NCBI GenBank assembly: GCA_039679385.1 | Contig: JBDKVB010000066.1 | Span: forward strand, 1 to 54,194 | Source of the DNA: Armatimonadia bacterium | GTDB taxonomy: Bacteria > Armatimonadota > Zipacnadia > Zipacnadales > JABUFB01 | Reading direction: 5' to 3' | DNA length: 54,194 bases | Shown here: piece after piece, positions 43,595-53,843 of the stretch | Numbering within the stretch: position 1 is the stretch's first letter | Layout: the number at the start of each line of letters is the position of its first letter | Notes under the pieces: model-generated | Seen by the model: the letters and a program-made list of their open reading frames with translations, nothing else | What the model was told of the DNA's origin: nothing | Databases searched by the model: none | Position numbers and translations under genes: made by a program

Positions 43595-46336
43595 CTATCG
43601 AGTACGAATCGTGACGCTAGCCGGCTTCAGACCCGCCGACTGCGCAGTGAGCCGGATCGTCCCCGCCTGCGCGGTAGACTGCACGATCACCATGCAGTAG
43701 CCGTGGAAGGCGTGGCGACTCGTGGCCTTGTCCGGCTCGTGGCTGCTCGGGTCGCCATTGCCCACACCGAGAATCCGCCCCGGCCCTTGCACCGAGAAGA
43801 CGACGCTATTGCTAGCTGTGGGCACCACTCGCCCTGCGGAGTCGAGAATCGCCACCGGGATAATCGCCACGTCCTCGTTGTCAGCGGTGATCTCAGTTCT
43901 GTCCGGCGCGAGGCGTACCGAGGCCGGATCGCCGGTGGTCTCCGTCTTCTCGGTGGCAACGACCTTGTCGCCACTGATACCCCTGACCTCCAGGCTTCCC
44001 GGAGCATACTTCACCTTCCAGGACACGTGCCCGTACCGGGGGATGTCCTGAACGCCGACGCTCTGCCCGTTGACCAGCAGCTCCACCTTCTCGCAGTTGC
44101 TGTACGCCCACACGTTGATCTCCTGGCCCTCTTTGCCCTGCCAGTTCCAGTGCGGGAAGGCGTGGACAACGGGCCCCTCGCCCCACCAGGCCTTGTAGTA
44201 CCACCAGCTATCCTTCGGGAAGCCGCAGGTGTCCATGACGCCGAAGTGCGAGTTGATGCAGGGCCAGTCATAGGGTGACGGCTCCCCGCGGTAGTCGAAC
44301 CCGGTCCACACGAAGGAGCCGGCCACCCACTCGCGCTCGGCGACGGGCTTCCACGACCCCTCCGGGTTGCCCGAGTACTGACTTACGTAGCCTCTCGGGC
44401 GGTCGTCGCCGTACTCACCACGGCTGGAGACGTGACTCGCCGTCTCGCTGGCGAAGACCGGCACCCCTGGGTGGTCCTTGTGGAAGGGGTCGTACATGCG
44501 CGGGTTGTAGTTGAAGCCCTGCAGGTCCTGGACACCTGTGATGCCCGAGCCCCAACCACCATTCATGGCGCACGAGACCGGCCGTGTGGTGTCGAAGCGA
44601 TGCACCGTGTCCTTCATCGCCGCGAACATAGCCGCACCCTCGGGGGTGCCCTGACGCCGCTCCTCATTGCACATGGACCATATGATGATGCTTGGGTGGT
44701 TGCGGTCCCGCTTCACCATACTCTCGACCTGCGAGAGTATCTCGGGGCTGCTGCCGAGGTGCCGGTTCTCGTCCATGACGAGCATCCCCAGCTTGTCGCA
44801 GGCGTCGAGCAGCTCCGCCGCCGGCGGGTTGTGTGAGCACCGGTAGGCGTTCGACCCCATCTCCTTGAGTTTCTCTATCCGCCAGGCGTGCATTCGGTCC
44901 GGCAGGGCGATGCCGACGCCCATGAGGTCCTGGTGATTGCACGTCCCCTTGATCTTCACGGGCTTGCCGTTGAGGAAGAAGCCCTTGTCGGCGTCGAAGT
45001 GGATCGTCCGGATGCCGAAGGGCGTGACGGTACTGTCCATGACTTCCGCGCGGCGCAGGACCGTCGTTTCCAGGCGGTACAGTTGCGGTGTCTCCAGCGA
45101 CCACAGGAGCGGCTTGGCCACCTGTGCCTTCTGCGTCAGTTCGCGGCACTCGCCGGCCTTCACACGCAGCGGCGAGTCGAGCTTGCAGATCTCCCTGCCC
45201 GTGGGGTCGACCACCCTTGATACCACGTGGCAGACGGTATCGCCCTTGCTGTCGTTGGCGACGGCGGTCTTGATGGTCAGCGCCGCCTCGTCACTCGCGC
45301 CCTTGTCACCGTCGCGTACCACGGCGCTGACGAAGGTCCCCCAGTGGTCGACGTGAGTGGGGGAGAGCTTGGTCAGGTACACATGGCGGTATATGCCGCC
45401 GCCCTCATACCACCAACCCTCCGAACCGGAGGCGTCGACTCTCACCGCGAGCACGTTCCGTCCGCCGCACTTCGCCAGGCCCGTGATGTCGCAGTGGAAG
45501 CTGGTGTAGCCGCTCACATGCCGGGCGAGAGGGCGTCCATTGAGCCACAGCGTGCTGTTGCGGTAGATGCCGTCCAACTCCAGCCACAGGGTCTTGCCCG
45601 CATCCTCAGCAGGCAGGCTGAACTCCTTGCGATACCACCCAATCGTCTTGGGCAGGTACCCGTGACTGCGGTCACCCTTCTCATCGAAGGTGCCCTCGAC
45701 GACGAAGTCATGGGGGAGATCGACCTTGCGCCAGGCGCGGTCGTTGAAGGAGGGGCTCGGAGCGGAGTCGGCGGGAACGGGAGCGGTGGAGGTCGTCTGC
45801 AGGAGCGCCGGACCACGCACGCCTCCCGGACCGCCACCGGAGTTCCCAATCTGCATCACCAATACGTTGGGTCCTGCGGGTCGCCACGCGGAGCCCAGCG
45901 GAACGTCGAAGGCGTCATCCCAGCCCTCGTGGGTCATGAGCTTCTGACCGTTCAGGTAGATCGTCGCCTCGTCGTCGATGCTCTCGAAGTGCAGGCTTGG
46001 GCTGCTGCCTGTGATCAGGGGCAGCCTCGTCCGCACCCAGGCGAAGACCCTTGCGCCGCCGAACAGGTCGTCGCCGGTAGTCATGTCCTTCCAGTCCGCC
46101 CCGGCGGTATCCAGACCTTCCGCGGCCATCTTGGCCGGGTCGAGATCGCCGCGCTCATCGACCTTCCAGCGCCACTTCATGATGGGCGTCCCGGCAGCAG
46201 TCACCTGCAAATCGCCCAGGTGGAACCGCCATCCGGCGTCCATGAGTATGCGCTCACGCGAGGCGCCGCTCTCGGCGGCAACAGCAGAGACGCAGACTAC
46301 CACGACCAGCAATGCAAGAGCATAGGCGGCCTTCAT
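43595..46336 (-). CDS. Secreted GH2 beta-galactosidase-type enzyme
   Basis: 913 residues. The signal peptide is ALALLVVVVCVSAVAAES. The order is a sugar-binding jelly roll, an Ig-like domain, a TIM barrel, then a DUF4982-type and Ig-like C-terminus. The acid/base is Glu558 in WSMCNEER and the nucleophile is Glu631 in VFASETASH. GTCNHQDLMGVGIALP is the classic GH2 stretch. These retaining enzymes remove terminal beta-linked galactose, mannose or glucuronate. GGAGG lies eight bases before ATG 46336. It sits between the GH3 gene upstream and the GH-like gene downstream, all on the minus strand with short gaps, so the three may form an operon for exported glycosidases. Confidence 0.93.
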   Translation of the reverse strand: MKAAYALALLVVVVCVSAVAAESGASRERILMDAGWRFHLGDLQVTAAGTPIMKWRWKVDERGDLDPAKMAAEGLDTAGADWKDMTTGDDLFGGARVFAWVRTRLPLITGSSPSLHFESIDDEATIYLNGQKLMTHEGWDDAFDVPLGSAWRPAGPNVLVMQIGNSGGGPGGVRGPALLQTTSTAPVPADSAPSPSFNDRAWRKVDLPHDFVVEGTFDEKGDRSHGYLPKTIGWYRKEFSLPAEDAGKTLWLELDGIYRNSTLWLNGRPLARHVSGYTSFHCDITGLAKCGGRNVLAVRVDASGSEGWWYEGGGIYRHVYLTKLSPTHVDHWGTFVSAVVRDGDKGASDEAALTIKTAVANDSKGDTVCHVVSRVVDPTGREICKLDSPLRVKAGECRELTQKAQVAKPLLWSLETPQLYRLETTVLRRAEVMDSTVTPFGIRTIHFDADKGFFLNGKPVKIKGTCNHQDLMGVGIALPDRMHAWRIEKLKEMGSNAYRCSHNPPAAELLDACDKLGMLVMDENRHLGSSPEILSQVESMVKRDRNHPSIIIWSMCNEERRQGTPEGAAMFAAMKDTVHRFDTTRPVSCAMNGGWGSGITGVQDLQGFNYNPRMYDPFHKDHPGVPVFASETASHVSSRGEYGDDRPRGYVSQYSGNPEGSWKPVAEREWVAGSFVWTGFDYRGEPSPYDWPCINSHFGVMDTCGFPKDSWWYYKAWWGEGPVVHAFPHWNWQGKEGQEINVWAYSNCEKVELLVNGQSVGVQDIPRYGHVSWKVKYAPGSLEVRGISGDKVVATEKTETTGDPASVRLAPDRTEITADNEDVAIIPVAILDSAGRVVPTASNSVVFSVQGPGRILGVGNGDPSSHEPDKATSRHAFHGYCMVIVQSTAQAGTIRLTAQSAGLKPASVTIRTR

Positions 46337-46417
46337 CGCTTCACCCTCCAGACGAAATGCCCTTCAGTGAGCCCTGACCGTCTCTACCGAGCAGCCGGAT
46401 GCGCCTGACCGGCCTGA

Positions 46418-49400
46418 CTACTGCGGACCGTACACGGCGAAGTCCCACAGTGAGTAGCCATAGGTTGTCCCTCGCTTGAGACCCGTCAGCCGCACGTAAC
46501 GCGCATCGGTCGCGTCGAAGGCAACCGTCTCCTCGTCGCCCAGTCCGGTGTCCGTGGCATAGACCTCTTTCCACCCCTTGCCGTCACTGGAGACCACAAG
46601 GGCGTAGGCGCTCCCGAAGGCCGCCTCCCAGCGAAGCACGACGCGATTGACCTTCGTCACCTTGCCCAGGTCGACGGTCAGCGTCTGCGGATCGCTGAAC
46701 TTCGAGGCCCAGCGCGTCGAGAGGCTGTCGTCCACAGCGCCCTCGCCCGGAGTGTCCTCGCGCTCGACCGAGGACACGGTGACAGGCTGCTTCAGAGCCA
46801 GGTTCTTGCCCCAGGACGCCGGCGTGGGCTCCTCCATCCACTTGCCGAGGTTCGCCACCGGCTTCAGCACCGTCTCCGTTAGCATGACCTCGCCCCGCAG
46901 GCGGATATCACGCGACGAGGCTCCGATCTGCGCCTCATAGGTCCCCGCGTCGGACCGCCACTGCTTGCCGGGGACGTCGCAGTAGGCCAGCGCCGCCGCG
47001 TCGAGAGTGAAAGTCACGGCCTTGGCCTCGCCCGGCTGCAAGGCCACCCGGGCAAAGCGCTTCAGCTCGCGGACCGCCTTCTCGATCTTCGGCGCCGGGT
47101 CGTGGACGTAGAGCTGGACGACCTCTTCGCCCGGTCGCGCGCCGGTGTTGCGAACGGTCAGGCTCACCGTCACCGGCTGCTTCGCGGTCATCGTCGTGGG
47201 CTCAATCCTGAGATCGCTGTACGCGAAGGTGGTGTAGGAGAGCCCGTAGCCGAAGGGGTACAGCGGCTCCACGCCTCTCTTGTCGAAGCTGCGGTAGCCC
47301 ACGAAGGTGCCCTCGGCGTAGTTCACGACGCCGCCTCCGCCGGGATAGTTGCCGAAGTCCGGATAGTCCTCACGCCGCGCGGCGAGGGTGTCGGGAAGCT
47401 TGCCCGACGGGTTGACATCGCCAAACAGCACGTCCGTTACCGCCTGTCCGCCCTGCTCACCAAGATACCAGGCTTCCAGGACCGCCGGAATCTGCCCGAT
47501 CCAGTCGCCCATCCTCAGCGGCGTGCCATTCGTGAGCACCACCACGGTCCGGGGATTGGCTGCCGCCACTGCCTGGATCAGCGCTGCCTGATTCCCGGGC
47601 AGCTCGAGATCGTCGCGGTCGCGCCCCTCACTCTCGTAACTTGCGGAGAGCCCGGCCAGCACCACAGCAACCTCAGACTCCCGAGCTGCCCTCGCGGCCG
47701 CGGCGATCTGCGGGTCCATGTCCGGCTTGGCCCCGGGAGCGAGCATCCCCAGAACCATTCCCGCCTCGCCGGTGTTCTCGTAGAACTCCGCCCGGAGGTC
47801 ATAGGCTCGACCGGCCTCGAGTTGCAGCGTGGCCGTCGCAGACTCCATGCCGTGGTCCTTCCACGACTCGACGACCTGTTTGCCATCCAGGAACAGGCGC
47901 GAGCCGTCGTCGCTGGTGATGCACAGGCGGTACTCCCCCGCGACGGCAGGCGTGAACTTGCCCGTCCAGCGAGCAGAGAAGTGGTCGTTGGGGATCGGCC
48001 CGCCCGGACCATTGCCACCCCAGTGGAAGTCCACTGTGTTGTCGGTCCGCACCAGCGCCGGAGCGCCCTCCAGAGACTGGTTGGCGAAGTACTCGGCCTT
48101 CAGACCGTGCTCTCCGGGTTGGCCGCCGGCGGGAGTCAGCAACTCCGCCGGGATGGCCGGAAGGGCCTCGCCGGCAAGACTGCTGCCGCGGGCGTAGTTC
48201 ACCACAACGCCGTCGCCGACCCGGGCCTTGATGGCATCCAGCGCATTCACGTTGCTTCGCGAACTCACGTAGCCGCTGCCGCCCATGCTCAGGCGGTTCT
48301 CCGCGGCGTTGGGACCGATGACGGCGATGGACTTGAGCGCCTTGGCGTTGAGCGGCAGCAGGTTGCCCTCGTTCTTGAGCAGCACGATGGCGCGTGCACC
48401 GGCCTCGCGCGCAAGGTCCCGATGAGCCTGGCAGTTGACGATGCTGTTATCGGGGTGCTTGGGGCCATCCAGCAGGCCGACGCGGATGACAGTTCGGAGA
48501 ATGCGCCGCACCTTGTCGTCGATGATCTCGCGGCTCACCTTCCCCTGTTCGACCAGTGGCATCAGCCGCACGGGGTTCATGTAGGCACCGGTAGGCATCT
48601 CCAGGTCGGTGCCGCCCTTTGCTACGCCCTGAGTACTGTGCGCTCCGCCCCAGTCGGTCATCACGCAGCCGTCGAAGCCGAAGTCGCCCTTGAGCACGTC
48701 ATTATTGAGGTAGTTGTTTGCGGAGCAGTGAGGGCCATTGACCTTGTTGTAGGCGTTCATCACGCACCAGGCTCCGCCTTCCTGGACCGCAGCCTGGAAG
48801 GCCGGCAGGTAGATCTCGCGCAGCGTCCGCTCCTCCACCTGTGCATTGATGCTGCCCCGTTCCCACTCCTGATCGTTGCAGGCATAGTGCTTGACGCACG
48901 CGGCAGCGCCGGTGCCCTGAACGCCCTTCACATAAGCGACCGCCATGCGTGAAGCCAGGTACGGGTCCTCGCTGTAGCTCTCTCCATTCCGCCCGCCGAA
49001 GGGAGTGCGGTGGATGTTCACGCAAGGCCCCAGGATCACGTAAGCTCCCGTTCCCTTGTTCTGCAGCTCCCTGCCGATCGCAGCGCCAAGGCGCTCCACG
49101 ATCGCCGGGTCCCAGGTGGCGGCCATAGCGATCCCGCACGGGAAGGACGTCGCCGGGCCTTGCGTCCCGGACTCGCCGCCGCGGACGCCGATCGGTCCGT
49201 CACACATCCCCATGGCCGGGATTCCCAGCCGCTCGATGGCCTTCGTGGCGAAGCCGGTTCCGCCGAGGAGGTTCAGCTTCTCCTCCAGGGTGAGCTGCTT
49301 CAGCATGTCCTCGACGCGGGCTTCCAGAGGGGCCGTCGCATCCTTGTATACGGGCACACCGTCTGCTGCCGAAGCCGTCGGTACCGTGCTGAGGACACAC

Positions 49401-49453
49401 AGCAGAGCCGTCAGGGCAAGCAGACAGGCGAGCAGTGGCTGGGAGGTGCGCAT
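46418..49453 (-). CDS. Secreted GH3 beta-glycosidase with PA14 and F5/8 type C domains
   Basis: 1011 residues. The signal peptide is ACLLALTALLCVLSTVPTASA. The GH3 N-terminal barrel spans about 40-330, with the nucleophile Asp267 in CVMTDWGGA. The GH3 C-terminal domain is interrupted by a PA14 domain (about 465-600; SARWTGKFTPAVAGEYRLCI), as in many bacterial beta-glucosidases. A fibronectin-like FN3 domain follows (YPFGYGLSYTTFAYSDL onward), and then a C-terminal discoidin/F5-8C domain (DDSLSTRWASKFSD, ARYVRLTGLKRG) that probably binds glycans. The start is ATG 49453 with AAAGGA upstream; the extension to 49567 is not supported. Likely head of the run of three exported glycosidases ending at 40890. 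Confidence 0.93.
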   Translation of the reverse strand: MRTSQPLLACLLALTALLCVLSTVPTASAADGVPVYKDATAPLEARVEDMLKQLTLEEKLNLLGGTGFATKAIERLGIPAMGMCDGPIGVRGGESGTQGPATSFPCGIAMAATWDPAIVERLGAAIGRELQNKGTGAYVILGPCVNIHRTPFGGRNGESYSEDPYLASRMAVAYVKGVQGTGAAACVKHYACNDQEWERGSINAQVEERTLREIYLPAFQAAVQEGGAWCVMNAYNKVNGPHCSANNYLNNDVLKGDFGFDGCVMTDWGGAHSTQGVAKGGTDLEMPTGAYMNPVRLMPLVEQGKVSREIIDDKVRRILRTVIRVGLLDGPKHPDNSIVNCQAHRDLAREAGARAIVLLKNEGNLLPLNAKALKSIAVIGPNAAENRLSMGGSGYVSSRSNVNALDAIKARVGDGVVVNYARGSSLAGEALPAIPAELLTPAGGQPGEHGLKAEYFANQSLEGAPALVRTDNTVDFHWGGNGPGGPIPNDHFSARWTGKFTPAVAGEYRLCITSDDGSRLFLDGKQVVESWKDHGMESATATLQLEAGRAYDLRAEFYENTGEAGMVLGMLAPGAKPDMDPQIAAAARAARESEVAVVLAGLSASYESEGRDRDDLELPGNQAALIQAVAAANPRTVVVLTNGTPLRMGDWIGQIPAVLEAWYLGEQGGQAVTDVLFGDVNPSGKLPDTLAARREDYPDFGNYPGGGGVVNYAEGTFVGYRSFDKRGVEPLYPFGYGLSYTTFAYSDLRIEPTTMTAKQPVTVSLTVRNTGARPGEEVVQLYVHDPAPKIEKAVRELKRFARVALQPGEAKAVTFTLDAAALAYCDVPGKQWRSDAGTYEAQIGASSRDIRLRGEVMLTETVLKPVANLGKWMEEPTPASWGKNLALKQPVTVSSVEREDTPGEGAVDDSLSTRWASKFSDPQTLTVDLGKVTKVNRVVLRWEAAFGSAYALVVSSDGKGWKEVYATDTGLGDEETVAFDATDARYVRLTGLKRGTTYGYSLWDFAVYGPQ

Positions 49454-49627
49454 AGGGAGGCGTCCTTTCACGCTGTCCTGGGGAGTCGCAATGGTCAGCA
49501 ATTCGCCTCGTGCAGCGCTCAGACCTGCGCCCTGAACCCTCACACCCGGTGGGAGGTGCTCGCTCATGGCGGCGGAAAGGACGCGTCACATGCCTGCCCT
49601 ATACCGAAGCCCCAGGAGAGCGAACTC

Positions 49628-50830
49628 ATGTCTTGGCATCTGCAGGACCCTCCGGACTTCCAGCGGCACAACGAAGAGGTCGCCGCCGTCTGGCAGGCGT
49701 ATCACGAAGGTCGCCCGACGAGGGTCCCGGTATCGGTGCACGGAAGCATCCGCAACCTGCTGCAGAACCCGGCGATCAACACAACGGGGTATACCTTCGA
49801 GGACTTCTTCACCGACCCGGAGGCGCAGATCCAGTGCCAACTGGCCTACCAGGCGTGGTACCGGAACCACGTGCTCTGCGACCGTGAGATGGGACCGCCG
49901 AAAGAGGGCTGGACACTGACCGTCGACTTCCAGAACTCCTATGACGCTGGCTGGTTCGGCTGCCCGATGCACTACGACGGCAACGCCGTGCCCGATACGG
50001 TCGAGATCCTCAAGGAGGATAAGCACAAGCTCTACAACATGGAGTGCCCCGACCCCTTACGCGGTGGTCTGATGGGGCGGGCGGTGGAGTTCTACGAATA
50101 CATGCATGACCGGTGCCGCAATCTGGAGTTCCAGGGACTGCCGGTACACCCACCACGAACGCTTCCCGGCGAGGGCTCCGACGGACCACTGGATGCCGCC
50201 TACAAGCTCCGCGGCGCCGCCGAAGTGTGCTTGGACATGGTCACCGACCCCGACTACTACCACGATCTCCTGGGCTTCATCACCCACTGCCTGGTTCGCC
50301 GCATGAAGGCCCTCCGTGAGTGGCGCTGGGAGCGCTATCCCGACTCACCGGACAAGGGTGTGTTCCGTCGCCCCGGGTTCTCCTTCGCCGATGACGCGAT
50401 CGTGCTGCTGTCGGTACCCCAGTACCAGGAGTTCGTCTTGCCCTATCACCGGCTCATGGTGGAGGAGTTCAGCGACGGCGGTCGCACGGGCATCCACCTC
50501 TGCGGCGATGCCACTCGCTTCTTCCGGCTGCTCCGCGATGAGCTCAAGGTCTACAGCTTCGACACGGGCTTCCCGGTCGACCATGGTTGGCTGCGTCGAG
50601 AGCTGGGGCCTAAGGTGCAGATCTACGGCGGCCCCTCAGTGATGCTGGTCAAAGGGGGACCGGTCAGCGCCCTTCGCGACGAAGTGCGGCGGATCTGCGA
50701 ATCGGGCATCCTGGAGGGTGGCAGGTTCGTCCTGATCGCCGCCAACAACATGGCGCCCTGCACCCCGGTCGAGCACGTGGCGGCGATGTACAAAGCGGCA
50801 CGGGAGTTCGGGCGCTACCGCGCGGGCTAG
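49628..50830 (+). CDS. Uroporphyrinogen decarboxylase-family (corrinoid methyltransferase-like) protein
   Basis: 400 residues, cytosolic TIM barrel. The zinc-ligand pattern of the methyltransferase branch is present: His290-x-Cys292 in GIHLCGD and Cys378 in NNMAPCTP. True uroporphyrinogen decarboxylases lack these ligands, so a methylcobamide:acceptor methyltransferase-like role (MtaA/MtbA type) is more likely than haem synthesis. IYGGPSVMLVKGG corresponds to the conserved Gly-rich strand. AGGAG (49614-49618) supports ATG 49628. Such genes are common beside glycan genes in uncultivated bacteria; one idea is demethylation of methoxylated sugars or aromatics, but no corrinoid protein gene is visible here. 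It diverges from the GH3 gene. Confidence 0.82.
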   Translation: MSWHLQDPPDFQRHNEEVAAVWQAYHEGRPTRVPVSVHGSIRNLLQNPAINTTGYTFEDFFTDPEAQIQCQLAYQAWYRNHVLCDREMGPPKEGWTLTVDFQNSYDAGWFGCPMHYDGNAVPDTVEILKEDKHKLYNMECPDPLRGGLMGRAVEFYEYMHDRCRNLEFQGLPVHPPRTLPGEGSDGPLDAAYKLRGAAEVCLDMVTDPDYYHDLLGFITHCLVRRMKALREWRWERYPDSPDKGVFRRPGFSFADDAIVLLSVPQYQEFVLPYHRLMVEEFSDGGRTGIHLCGDATRFFRLLRDELKVYSFDTGFPVDHGWLRRELGPKVQIYGGPSVMLVKGGPVSALRDEVRRICESGILEGGRFVLIAANNMAPCTPVEHVAAMYKAAREFGRYRAG

Positions 50831-50876
50831 CGGCGCTCCTGCCCCGGCCTTTCGCGCGGAGCAGCCCTGGACATCG

Positions 50877-53843
50877 CTACCGGTACAGTCGGTCGATGCG
50901 CTTGCCCATGGCGGCGGAGATCGGCTGACTCTCGCGCTGCACGAGGCCCTGTGCGTAGCTCACCAGGTTCAGCAGCAAGCGGTCCGCTGCAGGATGGCTG
51001 TCGAGGTGCTCGACGATCCGCAGGCTGTTCAGAACGAGCCATCCAGCGCCGAAGCGGTACGCACCCAGGGTGATGCCGGACTCGTAGCCGCCTGGACAGG
51101 GATAGCCCAGGGCGAAGGCCGCGCAGAGCACCTCCTCCGGGTCGTCCAGCCCCTGGAACATCTCGTGGCCGGTCACCTGGTCGTAGTCCTCCGCGTCCAT
51201 CAGACCAGCCTCCTGCAGACCCGCGAAGACCTCATGGCGTCGAGCCACGCACTCCCTGTGGTAGAGCCAGTCCCAGAAGCTCCTGCATATCCCGCGGTTC
51301 TTGAGGGGCAAGCGGAAGGTGGTGTCGTCGTCCTTGCGCAGGGCCGCCGGCTGGAGGAAGACCGCGACGCCGCCGGCAGCAACTGACCGCAGGAGATCTC
51401 GCCAGGGCTCCGCGGCGCTCTCGCCGGGATTGCCGACGAGAACCACCTGCGGCTTCTTGCCCTGGCGACCCCTGAAGTCGCGACACCTGAGGGCCCTGGT
51501 CGCGAGCCAGTCAGTCACCTCCTGACCCAGTCCCCACGTGGCGACCGAGCCGTGCAGACGATGCCACTGGGCAGGATCGGACAGCCGGAAGGCCTTGCGG
51601 TTCCCGAAGGGATGGCCTCCCTGCTCCAGGCAAGCGGCAAACTCGTAGGCGCCCGCAGGGCCGTCCAGGACGACCTCCTCCTCCAGCACCGGCACGGCCA
51701 GCGGTGCCCAGTCCTTGCCTTGCACCTCCGGGATCGTAAGCGTCGTCCGTTTCTCCCAGGCCAGGCCCGCGGGGCCCTGGATGCGGAAGCAGACCGGGTA
51801 CTCGCCCGGCGACAGCACCTCCTCGTTGGCCAGCACCGCCTCGAATCGCAGCGGGCGTCCGGCGTACCCATGCATCGGTGTGACGAACAGGCACCAGCGC
51901 AGGGGCGCCCAGCCGTCTTGGAGAGTGTCCACGCACTCCGGCTTGAACTCCCGCCACAGCGTCCAGAGGCCTTCGCCGCTGATCGCGTGGTCCAGCATCC
52001 CGGTGAGGTTGAAGCCACAGATACGCGGGTTACTGCGGATGAGGTCGAAGCCCAGTCGTCGCTGGCGCATATGCCGACGCTGGCTGTCGAGGAGCATGTC
52101 CTCCGGGAAGGCGTAGGCGTCGGAGAAGCCCCAGCGCTCCCAGTCTGCCTGGAAGCGCTCCACCATGCTGCGCAGGAAAGCCGGGTCGGGCAGATCGGCG
52201 CGGGCTCCTGCCTGCTCGAACCTCCGTAGCTCGCCGATGACGTTCATCAAGCTGCCGATGCCGTACTCCGAGACGAACACGGGCTTTGTGTCACTGCCGA
52301 GGCGGCGGAGAAAGTCGTAGGTCGTCGCCGGATGGGGAACAGGCGGGTAGACATGGGCATCCCCTGCGCCGGGGAAGTACCCGCCGTGGATGCCGTCTCT
52401 CTTGGCCGTAGTTGGTGGGGCGTCAGGCGCCTCGGCTCCCCAGACGTGCTCCCAGGTGTCACTTCCCGGGTTGCTCACCGACCCAATCGACGGCTGGGCA
52501 TCCCACCTGCCGCTGCCCAGAAGCACGAGGCGGGTATCGTCCAGCTCCCGGACGAGCCCCAGGTCTGCCACTGCTTGCCGGAAGACCGGGCCGTCGTGCG
52601 TCTCGTTCAGCATCCCCCAGATGGTAACGCTGGGGTGGTTGCGGTCGCGCAGGATCATCTCCCGGATCGAGCGGTCGTAGCGCTCGGTCATGTGCGGGGA
52701 CTCGCCCAGACACCAGCCGGCGAGACACTCCTCGTACACCATCAGCCCGATCTCATCGCAGTAGTCCAGTTGCTCGGGCCAGGGCATGCCGGCGATGAAG
52801 CGCACCATGTTGTAGCCGCAGGTCTTGGCGTAGAGTAGATCGCGACACAGGAAGTCCGGCGTTGGTGGCACGATCTCGCCGATGGGGAAGTGGTTGCCGG
52901 TGTGCGTCGAGCGCAGGAACACCCGCTTGCCATTGAGCACGAACCACCCGTCCTGGACCCTGAAGTCGCGGAACCCGAACCGCACGGAGTAGCGGTGTCG
53001 CCAGACCCCTTCCGGGCCGGTCGTCCTCAGCATCAACTCCGTCCGGTACAGGCAGGGCTCCTCGGGACTCCAGAGGCGGTGCTCAGGCACCTGGAGGGAG
53101 AGCACGTGTGAGCCGTCGCCCGGCGCGAGTTCCACTTCCGCCTGTGCACCGACCAGAACCTCGCTCTCGCGTGCGTCACCAATCACCACCTCGACCTTTC
53201 CCGTCTGCGCTTCGGCCTCGTCACTGTGAATCGTGACGGAGAGCGTCACCTCACCCGTCGCAACGCAGGGCTGGGCGAAGACCTCGGTGATGCGCACCGG
53301 AGGCACCACCAACAGCTCCACCGGCTGGATCAGGCCGCCGAAGTTGTAGGTGCTGCCGGGGATGAAGGGCACGCGCTTGTTGCGATGTGGTACCTCGGCG
53401 AGCACGAAGTCATCGACCCGCTCGAGGCCCGGGTTGATGACGCGCACCGCCAGCAGGTTAGCCTTCCCCGGCCTGATCGTGTCGGTCACGTCGAGGGTGA
53501 AGGGCGTCTCGCCGCCTTCGTGGCTACCCACCGACCGACCGTTCAGCCACACCTCGGCGAAGTAGTCGACCGCTCGGAAACGCAGCACAGTCCGTTCGCC
53601 TGAGCGTCTCGTGGCCGGAGCTGTGAACCTGACCCAGTACCAGGCCACACCATGGTAGTCAGGGAACACCTGCTGGAGGATCCCGGGTACCGGCGCCGGC
53701 TGAGCCTCCGGACGAATCGCCCGGTACCAGCGCCCCCGGCGGCCCTCGTTCTGTGGATCGATCGCCAGTTGCCAACCGTCACTGATGCGCTGCACAATCG
53801 GCGTGTGCTCCAGGTCCCCTGCAAGGGAGCGCTGCTGTGTCAT
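50877..53843 (-). CDS. Cytoplasmic GH2-family glycosidase
   Basis: 988 residues, no signal peptide. The jelly-roll domain (DYFAEVWLNGRSVGSHEGG) and Ig-like domain are followed by a TIM barrel with acid/base Glu414 in WGMLNETHDG and nucleophile Glu526 in VFVSEYGIG. FLRSTHTGNHFPIGE replaces the usual GxxxHxxxP stretch. After the barrel, about 350 residues of beta and Rossmann-like sequence (PQVVLVGNPGESA) extend the protein beyond most GH2 enzymes. It is closest in feel to beta-glucuronidase/beta-mannosidase-like members. It would cut imported oligosaccharides, complementing the exported GH2. The ribosome-binding site is weak, and ATG 53843 is chosen on family match. Confidence 0.88.
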   Translation of the reverse strand: MTQQRSLAGDLEHTPIVQRISDGWQLAIDPQNEGRRGRWYRAIRPEAQPAPVPGILQQVFPDYHGVAWYWVRFTAPATRRSGERTVLRFRAVDYFAEVWLNGRSVGSHEGGETPFTLDVTDTIRPGKANLLAVRVINPGLERVDDFVLAEVPHRNKRVPFIPGSTYNFGGLIQPVELLVVPPVRITEVFAQPCVATGEVTLSVTIHSDEAEAQTGKVEVVIGDARESEVLVGAQAEVELAPGDGSHVLSLQVPEHRLWSPEEPCLYRTELMLRTTGPEGVWRHRYSVRFGFRDFRVQDGWFVLNGKRVFLRSTHTGNHFPIGEIVPPTPDFLCRDLLYAKTCGYNMVRFIAGMPWPEQLDYCDEIGLMVYEECLAGWCLGESPHMTERYDRSIREMILRDRNHPSVTIWGMLNETHDGPVFRQAVADLGLVRELDDTRLVLLGSGRWDAQPSIGSVSNPGSDTWEHVWGAEAPDAPPTTAKRDGIHGGYFPGAGDAHVYPPVPHPATTYDFLRRLGSDTKPVFVSEYGIGSLMNVIGELRRFEQAGARADLPDPAFLRSMVERFQADWERWGFSDAYAFPEDMLLDSQRRHMRQRRLGFDLIRSNPRICGFNLTGMLDHAISGEGLWTLWREFKPECVDTLQDGWAPLRWCLFVTPMHGYAGRPLRFEAVLANEEVLSPGEYPVCFRIQGPAGLAWEKRTTLTIPEVQGKDWAPLAVPVLEEEVVLDGPAGAYEFAACLEQGGHPFGNRKAFRLSDPAQWHRLHGSVATWGLGQEVTDWLATRALRCRDFRGRQGKKPQVVLVGNPGESAAEPWRDLLRSVAAGGVAVFLQPAALRKDDDTTFRLPLKNRGICRSFWDWLYHRECVARRHEVFAGLQEAGLMDAEDYDQVTGHEMFQGLDDPEEVLCAAFALGYPCPGGYESGITLGAYRFGAGWLVLNSLRIVEHLDSHPAADRLLLNLVSYAQGLVQRESQPISAAMGKRIDRLYR

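Noticed and set aside
45227-46408. 393-residue plus-strand frame opposite the secreted GH2
   Set aside because: An antisense shadow. GH2 catalytic residues and signal peptide are on the minus strand.
47102-48952. 616-residue plus-strand frame opposite the GH3 gene
   Set aside because: An antisense shadow in high-GC DNA. GH3 motifs and catalytic Asp267 lie on the other strand, and no ribosome-binding site supports this frame.
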